Origin: Longimonas sp046498435
Lineage (GTDB): Bacteria; Bacteroidota; Rhodothermia; Rhodothermales; Salinibacteraceae
Assembly: GCF_046498435.1 (NCBI RefSeq)
Contig: NZ_JAWOAR010000077.1
Location: 1-15,885, forward strand
Reading direction: 5' to 3'
Length of the DNA stretch: 15,885 bases
Shown one piece after another: positions 1 to 7,095 of the stretch. The number at the start of each line of letters is the position of its first letter. Position 1 is the first letter of the stretch. The position numbers and the translations under genes were made by a program. Below the pieces are notes generated by a model. That model was not told where the DNA came from. It did no database searches and was given only the letters and a program-made list of their open reading frames with translations.

Positions 1-337
1 CTTCCGCCTGACCCGGCAGGATCCCCGCTGCCGGACAGTTCGGCGCGGTTAGCGTCATGAGCACATCCACGTACTTGTCGTCGTGGATGTCGATGTTATA
101 GATCAATCCCAGGTCGAAGATATTAACCGGGATCTCGGGGTCGTAGATCTCCGAGAGCGAATCCACAATGCGCTCGTAGAGCTCGGTATGCTCGTCGGGC
201 GCGTCTTGCATGTGCGCCGGGAGCGTATCCGGGCGCTCCAGTTCGCGGCTGTCGTCAAGGCGCGGATCCTCGGCGTCGACGGTGGTGTCAGGAGCGGCGT
301 CGGTATCGGTCGGGGGGTTCGGCGGAGAATCGGGCAT
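1..337 (-). CDS. sufT: SufT-like DUF59/MIP18 Fe-S assembly protein (3' end cut by window edge)
   Basis: This is the last visible gene of the suf operon. The first 112 residues are present and the C-terminus lies outside the window. Residues 54-82 carry the DUF59 signature, including YDPEIPVNIFDLGLIYNI at about 65-82. The conserved TAPNCP segment follows, with its cysteine near residue 101. DUF59 proteins of this type (SufT, related to eukaryotic MIP18) help mature Fe-S proteins, so the role is assigned from family and operon context. The first 50 or so residues are an acidic, Pro/Asp-rich extension without recognisable structure, longer than I expect for a minimal DUF59 protein. The ATG lies 4 bases after the sufE stop, so translation is probably coupled to sufE. 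No Shine-Dalgarno sequence is visible. Confidence 0.88.
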   Translation of the reverse strand, partial: MPDSPPNPPTDTDAAPDTTVDAEDPRLDDSRELERPDTLPAHMQDAPDEHTELYERIVDSLSEIYDPEIPVNIFDLGLIYNIDIHDDKYVDVLMTLTAPNCPAAGILPGQAE

Positions 338-341
338 AGCG

Positions 342-815
342 TTATGCGTTGGAGGATGAAACAGCGGAGTCGGATTCGGCCTCGGCGGATTCGGCGAGGC
401 GGGCGGCCCGCGTCCGAATCTGCTCGATCATGGAATGCAGGCCGTTGTTGCGGGTCGAGGACAGGTGCTCGCGCATCCCGATGTCGTCGATGAACGAGAG
501 GTTGGCCTCGCGCACCGCTTCGGGCGGCTGATCATCGAGCACGCGGATGAGCAGCCCCGCCAGGCCCTTCGTAATCATGGCATCGCTGTCGCCCTGCATC
601 CTCATGCGGTGCTGGTCGCGTTCGGTGTGAATCCACACCTTCGACTGGCACCCGTGGATGCGCGTGGCGTCGGTTTTGAGCGCATCGTCCATGGGGGGGA
701 GCTTCTGTCCGATCTCAATCAGATACTCGTAGCGGCCCATCCAATCGTCAAACAGCGAAAAGTCATCGACGATGGCGTGCGCCCGCTCATCGATGGTGGG
801 TGGTGTATCAGCCAT
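342..815 (-). CDS. sufE: SufE, sulfur acceptor for the cysteine desulfurase SufS
   Basis: SufE takes persulfide sulfur from SufS and passes it to SufB. The 157-residue product has the family core: the motif YLIEIGQKLPPM at about 30-42, then GCQSKVWIH at 55-63, in which Cys56 matches the sulfur-accepting cysteine of E. coli SufE (GCQSQVW context). The C-terminal 20 residues are Ala/Glu/Ser-rich and probably disordered. I chose the ATG at 815 because it gives a normal SufE N-terminus (MADTPPTIDERA). An in-frame ATG at 866 would add 17 hydrophobic residues that do not look like SufE. With the chosen start, the spacer from sufS is 72 bases. The sufT-like ATG follows 4 bases after the stop. Confidence 0.92.
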   Translation of the reverse strand: MADTPPTIDERAHAIVDDFSLFDDWMGRYEYLIEIGQKLPPMDDALKTDATRIHGCQSKVWIHTERDQHRMRMQGDSDAMITKGLAGLLIRVLDDQPPEAVREANLSFIDDIGMREHLSSTRNNGLHSMIEQIRTRAARLAESAEAESDSAVSSSNA

Positions 816-887
816 AACACAAACAAGCAGTTCGAGAAACAGTCGGGGGATACGAACGGATGGCACCTCACGAGCGATCCATGCGCA

Positions 888-2129
888 TCACCCAAACATC
901 GTCTGCACCCGGTCGAGGCCTTTCACGAGACGGTCTACGTCTTCACGGGTGTTGTAGAGCGCAAGCGACGCCCGAATCGTGCCCGGCAGGTTGAGCCGTT
1001 TCATGAGCGGCTGCGTGCAGTGGTGGCCGGTGCGCACGGCAATGCCCAGGCGGTCGAGAATGGTGCCCGCGTCGTACGGGTGGATGTCGTCGAACACGAA
1101 CGAGCACACGCTGGTCTTCTCGGGCGCAGTGCCCACCAGGCGCAGTCCGTCGATCGTCGCAAGCTGCTCGTGTGCGTACTGCAGCACATCGTCTTCGTGG
1201 GCTTGCACGGCCTCGTGGTCCAGGTCCTGCACAAACTGCGCGGCTGCCCCGAGCCCGATGACGCCCGCAATGTGCGGGGTGCCCGCCTCCAGCCGGTGGG
1301 GCAGATCGGCGTAGGTGGTTCCATCGAACGAGACCTCATCGATCATGTCGCCGCCACCGTGGTAGGGCGGCAAGCGGTCGAGCAGGTCGTATTTTCCGTA
1401 GAGCACGCCAATGCCGGTGGGCCCGAACATCTTGTGGCCCGAGAAGGCATAGAAATCGGCATCCAGCGCCTGCACATCCACCGGCAGGTGCGCCATGGAC
1501 TGCGCCCCGTCGACCACCACGGGCACGCCGTGGTCATGGGCCGTGTCGATGATGGATGCGACCGGGTGAATCGTGCCCAGTGCATTAGAGACATGCCCCA
1601 TGGCGAGCAGGAACGGCTCCTCGGCCAGCAACTGGCGCCCGGCCTCCATGTCGAGCGTGCCGTCGTCATGCATCGGCCACACCTTGAGCGTGGCCCCAGT
1701 GGACTCGCACGCCATCTGCCACGGCACAATGTTAGAGTGGTGCTCCATGCGCGTAACGACCACCGTGTCGCCCGGTCCGAGTTGTGGACGCGCAAACGTC
1801 TGCGCCACCAGATTCAGCGATTCGGTGCATCCGCGCGTAAAGATGATTTGATCGGAGGAGGGCGCGTTGATCAGATCGGCCACGGCCTGGCGGGCGTCCT
1901 CAAACGCGTCGGTGGCGTCCTGACTCAGCTTGTGGACGCCCCGGTGCACGTTGCTGTTTTCGTAGGCGTAGTACGTTTCCATCCGTTCAAGCACCGCCTG
2001 TGGCTTCTGCGTGGTGGCGGCGTTGTCGAGATACACCAGCGGCGTATCCTCATAGACCGACTGATGCAGGGCCGGAAACTCGGCACGCATCGTATCAACG
2101 TCGAACCGGGGGGGCGCAGAGACAGGCAT
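888..2129 (-). CDS. sufS: SufS cysteine desulfurase (group II, PLP-dependent)
   Basis: SufS removes sulfur from L-cysteine, giving alanine and an enzyme persulfide that SufE accepts. The 413-residue protein has the usual length and motifs of the group II enzymes. YLDNAATTQKP is at 33-43, MEHHSNIVPW at 128-137 (His stacking on PLP), VVVDGAQS with Asp207 and Gln210, and SGHKMFGPTG with the PLP-binding Lys233. RTGHHCTQPLM carries the persulfide Cys371, and ALYNT follows near 390. It sits between sufD and sufE, the normal SUF context. The ATG at 2129 places the first motif at the expected distance from the N-terminus. The 109-base spacer to sufD holds a hairpin described separately. Confidence 0.97.
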   Translation of the reverse strand: MPVSAPPRFDVDTMRAEFPALHQSVYEDTPLVYLDNAATTQKPQAVLERMETYYAYENSNVHRGVHKLSQDATDAFEDARQAVADLINAPSSDQIIFTRGCTESLNLVAQTFARPQLGPGDTVVVTRMEHHSNIVPWQMACESTGATLKVWPMHDDGTLDMEAGRQLLAEEPFLLAMGHVSNALGTIHPVASIIDTAHDHGVPVVVDGAQSMAHLPVDVQALDADFYAFSGHKMFGPTGIGVLYGKYDLLDRLPPYHGGGDMIDEVSFDGTTYADLPHRLEAGTPHIAGVIGLGAAAQFVQDLDHEAVQAHEDDVLQYAHEQLATIDGLRLVGTAPEKTSVCSFVFDDIHPYDAGTILDRLGIAVRTGHHCTQPLMKRLNLPGTIRASLALYNTREDVDRLVKGLDRVQTMFG

Positions 2130-2156
2130 ATCAGCACAGGGGTTCGTCGGAAGAAA

Positions 2157-2182
2157 GCCGTGGACCCCGATTGGCCCACGGC
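2157..2182 (-). promoter_or_regulatory. Inverted repeat in sufD-sufS spacer, attenuator-like
   Basis: A perfect 7-base stem (GCCGTGG at 2157-2163 and CCACGGC at 2176-2182) encloses a 12-base loop. In the minus-strand transcript the stem is followed at once by TTTCTTCC, which resembles a weak intrinsic terminator or attenuator. It lies about 28 bases before the sufS start. Function is inferred only; read-through must occur if sufS is expressed from the sufB promoter. Confidence 0.4.
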
Positions 2183-2238
2183 GTTAGAAAGTTTTACGGA
2201 GAATGCTTTGCGCAAAAGGGGCTTTCAACAAGGCCCGC

Positions 2239-3576
2239 TTAGCGTGCAAAGGTGTGCAGGCGGTCTTGCACGCGGTCTTCGATGAGCGCCTTGAGCGGCT
2301 CAATCTCAACCACGTCGATCACGTCTTGCGCAAAGGCCTTCATCATCAGAATGCGAGCGCGCTCCTGGCTGAGTCCACGCGAGCGCAGATAGAAGAGGCC
2401 CTCCTCATCCAACTGACCAGCGGTGGCGCCGTGGCTACACACCACATCGTCGGCGTAGATCTCAAGCTCGGGCTTGGTGTAGATCTGCGCGTCGTTGTTC
2501 AGCACCAGGCTGTCGTTTGACTGGTACGCGTCGATGCGCTGCGAGTCGCGATGCACGAACACCTTGCCGTTGAAAACCGTGGTGGACTGGTCGTTCAGGA
2601 TGTGCTTGTACAGCTCGTTACTCACGCAGTCGGCGTGCACATGGTCGACCAGGGTGTTGTTATCAACGTGCATGCTGCCATGCCCAATGACGAGCCCGTA
2701 CAGGTTGGTTTCGCAATTTGGGCCGTCGGGCGTCAGCGTCATGTTGTTGCGCACGACCTCGCCGCTGAAGGTGAACGTATCAGTGGAGAGCACGCTGTCG
2801 TCTTTATGATAGCCGAAGCGGCTCAGCACTTGCGAGGCGTTGTCGTCTTCCTCCTGAATCACATAGTGATCGAGATAGCCCCGCTCGCCTACGAACATCT
2901 CCGTCACCGTGTTGGTGAAGGTGCGGGCGTCGGTAAGACTCAGCTGTCGCCCAATGACGCGGGCTTTTGCATCTGCCTCTACCACAAACAGGTGGCGCGG
3001 CTGCATAAGCAGGTCATCCTGTGCAGCGTTTACATGCAACAGCAGAATGGGCTGCTCGACCTCAGTGCCTTCGGGCACATGGATGAACGCGCCATCCTGT
3101 ACAAACGCCGTGTTAAGCGCGGTAAGCGTCTCTTCTTCGACATCGGCGTATTCGCCGTAGTGCGCGTTAAAGGCCGGATGTTCACCCGCGTCCTTGAGCG
3201 ATCCTACCGTCACTTCCTCAGGCAGTGCGTCGAGCTGCGAGAGCGCGTGGTCGGGCCGCCCATTCACGAGCACAAGTACGTGCGCGTCAAGATCGTCAAT
3301 CAGATACGGCGCCAGGTCCTCGGCCGACACGTCGGCCTCTTCGGGGCCAAGCGGAAGCGTGTAGGGGCGGTCCAGGATCGAAGCGATGTCGGTGTACTTC
3401 CAGGCTTCTTGCTTGCGCGTGGGTACGCCCAGCTCCTGAAAGCGCTGGATAGCGGCCTCACGCCGCTCCGCAACCGAGGTATTGGTCCCGTTGAGGGCCT
3501 GCCCGTGGTTCACCTGAAAGGCCGACACAAATCGGTCAATAGGCTGGGCGTTGGTGTCGAGAGTCGTAGTAGACAT
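2239..3576 (-). CDS. sufD: SufD, Fe-S cluster scaffold complex subunit
   Basis: SufD pairs with SufB and two SufC subunits in the cytoplasmic scaffold that builds Fe-S clusters. The 445-residue product has the N-terminal motif RKQEAWKYTD near 54-63 and a long central beta-helix. The C-terminal CSHGATAGQLDEEGLFYL is near 380-397; its His (about residue 382) matches the functional His of the SufB-SufD interface in E. coli SufD. I chose the ATG at 3576 (MSTTTLDTN). An upstream in-frame ATG at 3624 would add 16 residues including two cysteines and would begin inside the hairpin described separately. The spacer after sufC is 90 bases. Confidence 0.96.
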   Translation of the reverse strand: MSTTTLDTNAQPIDRFVSAFQVNHGQALNGTNTSVAERREAAIQRFQELGVPTRKQEAWKYTDIASILDRPYTLPLGPEEADVSAEDLAPYLIDDLDAHVLVLVNGRPDHALSQLDALPEEVTVGSLKDAGEHPAFNAHYGEYADVEEETLTALNTAFVQDGAFIHVPEGTEVEQPILLLHVNAAQDDLLMQPRHLFVVEADAKARVIGRQLSLTDARTFTNTVTEMFVGERGYLDHYVIQEEDDNASQVLSRFGYHKDDSVLSTDTFTFSGEVVRNNMTLTPDGPNCETNLYGLVIGHGSMHVDNNTLVDHVHADCVSNELYKHILNDQSTTVFNGKVFVHRDSQRIDAYQSNDSLVLNNDAQIYTKPELEIYADDVVCSHGATAGQLDEEGLFYLRSRGLSQERARILMMKAFAQDVIDVVEIEPLKALIEDRVQDRLHTFAR

Positions 3577-3623
3577 AAATAGTTGGGGAATGCTGGTACA
3601 ACAAGTGGCGATATAAAGCCCCA

Positions 3624-3646
3624 CCCGGCAGCATGAGGCTGCCGGG
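3624..3646 (-). promoter_or_regulatory. Strong inverted repeat in sufC-sufD spacer
   Basis: CCCGGCAGC (3624-3632) and GCTGCCGGG (3638-3646) form a perfect 9-base GC-rich stem with a 5-base loop. In the minus-strand transcript it is followed by TGGGGCTTTATA, so there is no good U-run. It is more likely an RNA-stabilising, processing or partial-attenuation stem than a full terminator. It could lower SufD output relative to SufB and SufC. The stem is seen directly; its role is inferred. Confidence 0.5.
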
Positions 3647-3666
3647 CCATGGGAAGCAGCATCCGC

Positions 3667-4434
3667 TTAGGCCGCCGCGGGCTCGCGCTGGAAGCGCTCG
3701 TAGCCTTCTTCTTCAAGACGGATGGCCAGATCCTTGTCGCCTGATTCGGCGATGCGGCCATCTACCATCACGTGCACATGATCCGGCTCAATGTAGTCGA
3801 GCAGGCGCTGATAGTGGGTAATCAGAAGGAAGGAGCGGTCATCGGCACGCAGCTTGTTCACGCCATCCGACACCGTGCGCAGCGCGTCAATGTCGAGGCC
3901 CGAGTCGGTTTCGTCGAGCACCGCCAGCGTGGGCTCCAGCATCGCCAGCTGAAAGATTTCGTTGCGCTTCTTCTCGCCGCCAGAAAAGCCCTGATTCACC
4001 GAGCGCTTTACCAGGTCCGGATCCAGATCCACAAGCTTAGCACGCTCGCGCACCAGTTTCAGGAAGTCGGCAGCGCCCAGTTCGTCTTCGCCGCGTGCTT
4101 CACGAACGGAGTTCACCGCCTCACGCAGAAAGTTTGTCATGCTCACCCCCGGCAGCTCCACCGGATACTGAAACGCCAGAAACACGCCTTCTTCAGCACG
4201 CTCTTCCGCCTCCAGTTCCAGCAGGTCTTCGCCCTTGTAACGGATGGATCCTTCCGTCACCACGTATTCTTCGCGTCCGGCCAGCACCGCCGCCAGCGTA
4301 CTCTTGCCCGAGCCGTTTGGCCCCATAATGGCGTGTATCTCACCCTCGTTAATGGTGAGATCTACGCCCTTCAGAATTTCGATGTCTTCGTCCTCCACGC
4401 TTACGTGCAGGTTTTCTACTTCAAGGAGTGCCAT
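3667..4434 (-). CDS. sufC: SufC, ABC-type ATPase of the SUF scaffold
   Basis: SufC is the soluble ATPase whose dimerisation drives the conformational change of SufB-SufD during cluster assembly. The 255 residues match the family length. Walker A is GPNGSGKS at 38-45, the Q-loop region is FLAFQYPVELPG near 85-96, and the signature FSGGEKKR is at 150-157. Walker B is LAVLDE at 170-175 (catalytic Glu175), the D-loop is SGLD at 178-181, and the switch His is His207 (ITHYQ). EKKRNEI after the signature and the DETDSGLD form are typical of SufC rather than transport ATPases. The gene lies between sufB and sufD with spacers of 149 and 90 bases. Confidence 0.98.
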   Translation of the reverse strand: MALLEVENLHVSVEDEDIEILKGVDLTINEGEIHAIMGPNGSGKSTLAAVLAGREEYVVTEGSIRYKGEDLLELEAEERAEEGVFLAFQYPVELPGVSMTNFLREAVNSVREARGEDELGAADFLKLVRERAKLVDLDPDLVKRSVNQGFSGGEKKRNEIFQLAMLEPTLAVLDETDSGLDIDALRTVSDGVNKLRADDRSFLLITHYQRLLDYIEPDHVHVMVDGRIAESGDKDLAIRLEEEGYERFQREPAAA

Positions 4435-4488
4435 ATGTCAGTATATCAGTCGTTTAGTCGTAAAAAGTTGGATTTAGAGGGATGCAAA

Positions 4489-4535
4489 GGGAGCGCCACG
4501 AACGGCGCGAGAAGTCGCAGTCCCCGGGCGCTCCC
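4489..4535 (-). promoter_or_regulatory. Inverted repeat in sufB-sufC spacer
   Basis: GGGAGCGCC (4489-4497) and GGCGCTCCC (4527-4535) form a perfect 9-base stem around a 29-base loop. The loop contains a small GCGA/TCGC hairpin (4507-4510 with 4515-4518). GCGCC at 4493-4497 could instead pair with GGCGC at 4504-4508, so two folds compete. The minus-strand RNA continues as TTTGCATCC after the stem. It could act as a partial terminator or processing site; only the repeat itself is certain. Confidence 0.45.
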
Positions 4536-4583
4536 GCATCCTCATTGGAAGCATGGTTCGCACAGGCGAACAGTCTCCGGGTC

Positions 4584-6044
4584 TTATCCCACACTGCCTT
4601 CCAGCTCAATGGCAAGCAGCTCTTTCGCCTCCACGGCAAACTCCATCGGCAGCTCAGCCAGAATCTCCTGGCAGAAGCCATTCACGATGAGCTTCAGCGC
4701 CTCCTCTTCGCCCAGGCCGCGCTGGTGGCAGTAGAACATCTGGTCTTCGCCCACCTTCGAGGTGGTTGCCTCGTGTTCGACCTTAGCCGAAGGGTTGCCA
4801 ATCTCGATGTACGGGAAGGTGTGCGCGCCACACGTGTCGCCCAGCAGGAGCGAGTCGCACTGTGAGAAGTTGCGGGCATTTTCGGCGTTTTTGCCCACCT
4901 TCACCAGCCCGCGGTAGCTGTTGTTGCTCACGCCCGCAGAGATCCCTTTCGAGATGATGGTACTCTTCGTATCCTTGCCGATGTGGTGCATCTTCGTGCC
5001 CGTATCGGCCTGCTGATGGCCTTTGGTGAATGCTACCGAGTAGAACTCACCAACCGACTCATCGCCCTTCAGGATAACCGACGGGTACTTCTGCGTAACC
5101 GCCGATCCGGTTTCGAGCTGAGTCCAGCTAATCTTGGAGCGATCACCTTCGCAGATGCCGCGCTTCGTGACGAGGTTGTATACACCGCCCTCGCCATCTT
5201 TCGTACCCGGATACCAGTTCTGAATCGTGGAGTACTTGATCTCCGCGTCTTCGTGCGCGATCAGCTCCACCACCGCTGCGTGTAGCTGGTGCTTCTGGTT
5301 CATGGGCGCGGTGCAGCCCTCCAGGTAGCTTACGTAGCTGTCGGGCTCGGCAATGATGAGCGTACGCTCAAACTGGCCCGTGTTCTGGTCGTTGATGCGG
5401 AAGTACGTCGACAGCTCCATGGGGCAGGTTACACCCTCAGGCACGTAGACAAACGAGCCGTCGCTGAAGACCGCCGAGTTGAGCGCAGCGAACAGATTGT
5501 CGGTGTACGGCACCACGCGCCCAAGATACTCTTTCACGATCTCGGGATGCTCGCGGGCCGCCTCCCCAAACGACATGAAGATGACGCCTTTCTCTTTCAG
5601 CTTCTTCTTGAAGGTCGTCGCCACCGACACGCTATCCATGACCGCATCTACGGCCACACCGGTCAGCGCTTTCTGTTCTTCAAGTGGGATGCCGAGGCGC
5701 TCGAACGTCTCCAGAATCTCATCCGGGACTTCGTCGAGGCTGTCGTAGCTGGCTTTTTCCTTCGGCGCCGAGAAATAGCGCATGTCCTGGAATTCGGGCC
5801 GCTCGTAGTCGAGGTGAGCCCAGTCGGGGTAGTTGCCGTCCTCCACCTGACGCTTAAAGTAGCGGAAAGCCTTCAGGCGCCATTCCAGCAACCACTCGGG
5901 TTCGTCTTTGCGTTCAGAAATGTAGCGAACAATGTCTTCGTCGAGCCCTTCAGGAAGCGTTTCAGACTCGATATCGGTACGCCAACCATGTTCGTATTCC
6001 TGGTTGGCTACGTTTTCAAGATACTCGGTTTCAGAGGTACTCAT
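4584..6044 (-). CDS. sufB: SufB, Fe-S cluster scaffold subunit
   Basis: SufB is the core scaffold on which the nascent cluster is built with SufC and SufD. The 486-residue protein is of normal length and strongly conserved throughout. Examples are VYVPEGVTCPMELSTYFRIN in the centre, LEGCTAPMNQKHQLHAAVVE, then GDTCGAHTFPYIE. The Cys in that last motif falls at residue 405, the same number as the essential Cys405 of E. coli SufB. QMFYCHQRGLGEEEAL follows near the C-terminus. It is the first gene of the operon. The ATG at 6044 gives a typical N-terminus (MSTSETEYLENVANQEYEHGW). No Shine-Dalgarno sequence is visible. The region upstream carries dyad sites described separately. Confidence 0.98.
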   Translation of the reverse strand: MSTSETEYLENVANQEYEHGWRTDIESETLPEGLDEDIVRYISERKDEPEWLLEWRLKAFRYFKRQVEDGNYPDWAHLDYERPEFQDMRYFSAPKEKASYDSLDEVPDEILETFERLGIPLEEQKALTGVAVDAVMDSVSVATTFKKKLKEKGVIFMSFGEAAREHPEIVKEYLGRVVPYTDNLFAALNSAVFSDGSFVYVPEGVTCPMELSTYFRINDQNTGQFERTLIIAEPDSYVSYLEGCTAPMNQKHQLHAAVVELIAHEDAEIKYSTIQNWYPGTKDGEGGVYNLVTKRGICEGDRSKISWTQLETGSAVTQKYPSVILKGDESVGEFYSVAFTKGHQQADTGTKMHHIGKDTKSTIISKGISAGVSNNSYRGLVKVGKNAENARNFSQCDSLLLGDTCGAHTFPYIEIGNPSAKVEHEATTSKVGEDQMFYCHQRGLGEEEALKLIVNGFCQEILAELPMEFAVEAKELLAIELEGSVG

Positions 6045-6100
6045 GGGGCATCGGAATACGTGGATCGGACAGGGCGCGAATCAGAGGCCGCACTGAGCGC

Positions 6101-6160
6101 AATATACCAGTGTAAACGATGGTTTACGCTCGGGGCTCTTGGTGTAAACACGGGGTTACA
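6101..6160 (-). promoter_or_regulatory. Candidate suf promoter with two TGTAAA-type dyad operators
   Basis: Reading toward sufB, a TATATT box (plus-strand 6101-6106) lies 57 bases before the ATG. Just upstream are two dyads. The first is GTAAAC-GATG-GTTTAC (6112-6127, preceded by T). The second is TGTAA-N8-TTACA (6143-6160). Their centres are 32 bases apart, about three helical turns. No good -35 hexamer is present; the first dyad occupies that position. This arrangement suggests a dimeric regulator that represses or activates suf. The regulator is not encoded in the window and I cannot name it. Confidence 0.45.
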
Positions 6161-6166
6161 ACATGC
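6153..6166. repeat. 14-base repeat, copy 1 (upstream of sufB and the carrier gene)
   Basis: GGGTTACAACATGC occurs here and again at 6774-6787 in the same orientation. This copy overlaps the right arm of the second suf dyad. The two copies bracket the A-type carrier gene. Confidence 0.6.
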
Positions 6167-6293
6167 ATGAGGGAGGGCCGTTCCGGCATAGACGGGTGCC
6201 GTTCCTATTTAATTGCACCTTGATGTTGCCGCTCCTGTCACAGCATGCACAGGGGCGCTCCGAATGCCTTAAATAGAAACCTCTGAATTGACC

Positions 6294-6300
6294 AGGAGGT
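6294..6300 (+). promoter_or_regulatory. Perfect Shine-Dalgarno sequence before a TTG codon
   Basis: AGGAGGT ends 7 bases before an in-frame TTG at 6308. This would start the downstream carrier protein 12 residues earlier (MSYWTCTYLPLT added). Other genes in the window show no such sequence, so the match may be chance. It makes the start of that gene uncertain. Confidence 0.4.
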
Positions 6301-6343
6301 ACGTATCTTGTCGTATTGGACATGCACTTACCTGCCTCTTACT

Positions 6344-6679
6344 ATGCAGATTGACATCACCGACCGCGCTCAGCACCAGCTTCGCACCGTAGCAGACGAG
6401 GAATCGGTTGTCCTTGCCGATACGTATCTGCGCATCGCGGTGGTGCCGGGCGGATGCTCCGGACTCACCTACGATCTGGGCTGGGATACTACGCTGCAGG
6501 ACACCGACGAAATGCATCAGGTGGGTAATGACCTGACGGTGGTTGCCGATCAGCGCAGTGCGCTTTATCTCGATGGCTCAGAATTGGACTTCACCGACGG
6601 CCTTGATGGCGAGGGCTTTCACTTTATGAATCCCCAGGCATCGCGCACTTGTGCCTGTGGGGAGTCATTCGGCGTGTAG
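6344..6679 (+). CDS. A-type Fe-S carrier protein (IscA/SufA/ErpA family, HesB domain)
   Basis: A-type carriers accept clusters from the SUF scaffold and deliver them to target enzymes. The 111-residue product has the three conserved cysteines: Cys38 in VPGGCSGLTYDL and the C-terminal pair Cys103 and Cys105 in TCACGESF. FMNPQA stands before the pair, as usual in this family. The whole single-domain fold is present. The ATG at 6344 gives a normal start (MQIDITDRAQ); a TTG at 6308 with a strong Shine-Dalgarno sequence is the alternative. The gene is divergent from sufB across a 299-base region that may carry shared control. Sequence alone does not say whether it works as IscA, SufA or ErpA, so I give no symbol. 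Confidence 0.93.
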   Translation: MQIDITDRAQHQLRTVADEESVVLADTYLRIAVVPGGCSGLTYDLGWDTTLQDTDEMHQVGNDLTVVADQRSALYLDGSELDFTDGLDGEGFHFMNPQASRTCACGESFGV

Positions 6680-6773
6680 CGAGATGTGCGGGTTGCGCGT
6701 GGCGAACGTTTCTCTGCCTGCACTATCATTGATTCTACAAGCAGATCTACTGCTCTGTCACACGTCAATGGTT

Positions 6774-6787
6774 GGGTTACAACATGC
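6774..6787. repeat. 14-base repeat, copy 2 (downstream of the carrier gene)
   Basis: This is an exact second copy of GGGTTACAACATGC, in the same orientation as 6153-6166. A GTTTACA follows four bases later (6791-6797), echoing the TGTAAAC half-sites upstream of sufB. No start codon of a recognised gene lies nearby, which argues against a simple operator here. Confidence 0.6.
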
Positions 6788-6800
6788 CCCGTTTACATGG

Positions 6801-6892
6801 TGTCATCTTGACTGCGGATACTGACAGCTGTCGGTAGGAGTCCTGACACGAGCGAAGCGACTGATGAACGCAGTGAATAAAGATCTCCTCCG
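6801..6892. repeat. Possible dispersed intergenic repeat
   Basis: The segment begins TGTCATCTTGA and ends AAAGATCTCCTCC, with GAGCGAAGCGAC and GAACGCAGTGAA between. This pattern resembles the TGTCATCCTGAGCGAAGCGAAGGATCTC-type dispersed repeats I recall from Bacteroidota genomes. The first 12 bases with the preceding G (GTGTCATCTTGA) recur at 15749-15760. Identification is by memory of the pattern only; genome-wide copy number is unknown. Confidence 0.35.
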
Positions 6893-7095
6893 AAATGGGA
6901 AGGGCCATTCAATCGCCTAGAGCGCCGCTGAGCACCGAGGAGATGGTTCCTCCGACAGCAGTCGGAGCCACAGGGGGCGGGACTGCGCTCACCACGACAG
7001 GCTTCGTGAGGGCCGATTGCAAGGCAACCATCAAAATGAGAGGTGATATCGCCGTCCCTGCCGTAACACTCCGGCGCGTTACGTTTGCATACAGT

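Larger units (their letters stand above)
6680..7095. other. Gene-free convergent spacer (416 bases)
   Basis: No convincing gene lies between the carrier gene and the convergent outer-membrane protein gene. It contains the second 14-base repeat (6774-6787), a GTTTACA at 6791-6797, a repeat-like segment (6801-6892), a 10-base palindrome GACAGCTGTC (6823-6832) and a hairpin CTCCGAC-AGCA-GTCGGAG (6950-6967). An open frame from 6895 on the plus strand overlaps the end of the minus-strand gene and shows no family resemblance. Confidence 0.6.

Noticed and set aside
435..2285. A 616-codon open frame on the plus strand opposite sufE and sufS
   Set aside because: It is antisense to two unmistakable genes, crosses both, and its peptide is Arg/His/Val-rich with no family features. 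It is a GC-driven shadow frame.
6111..6149. BirA (biotin repressor) operator because of TGTAAAC and GTTTAC half-sites
   Set aside because: BirA sites need about 14-16 bases between half-sites. Here the spacing is 4, and no biotin genes are adjacent.
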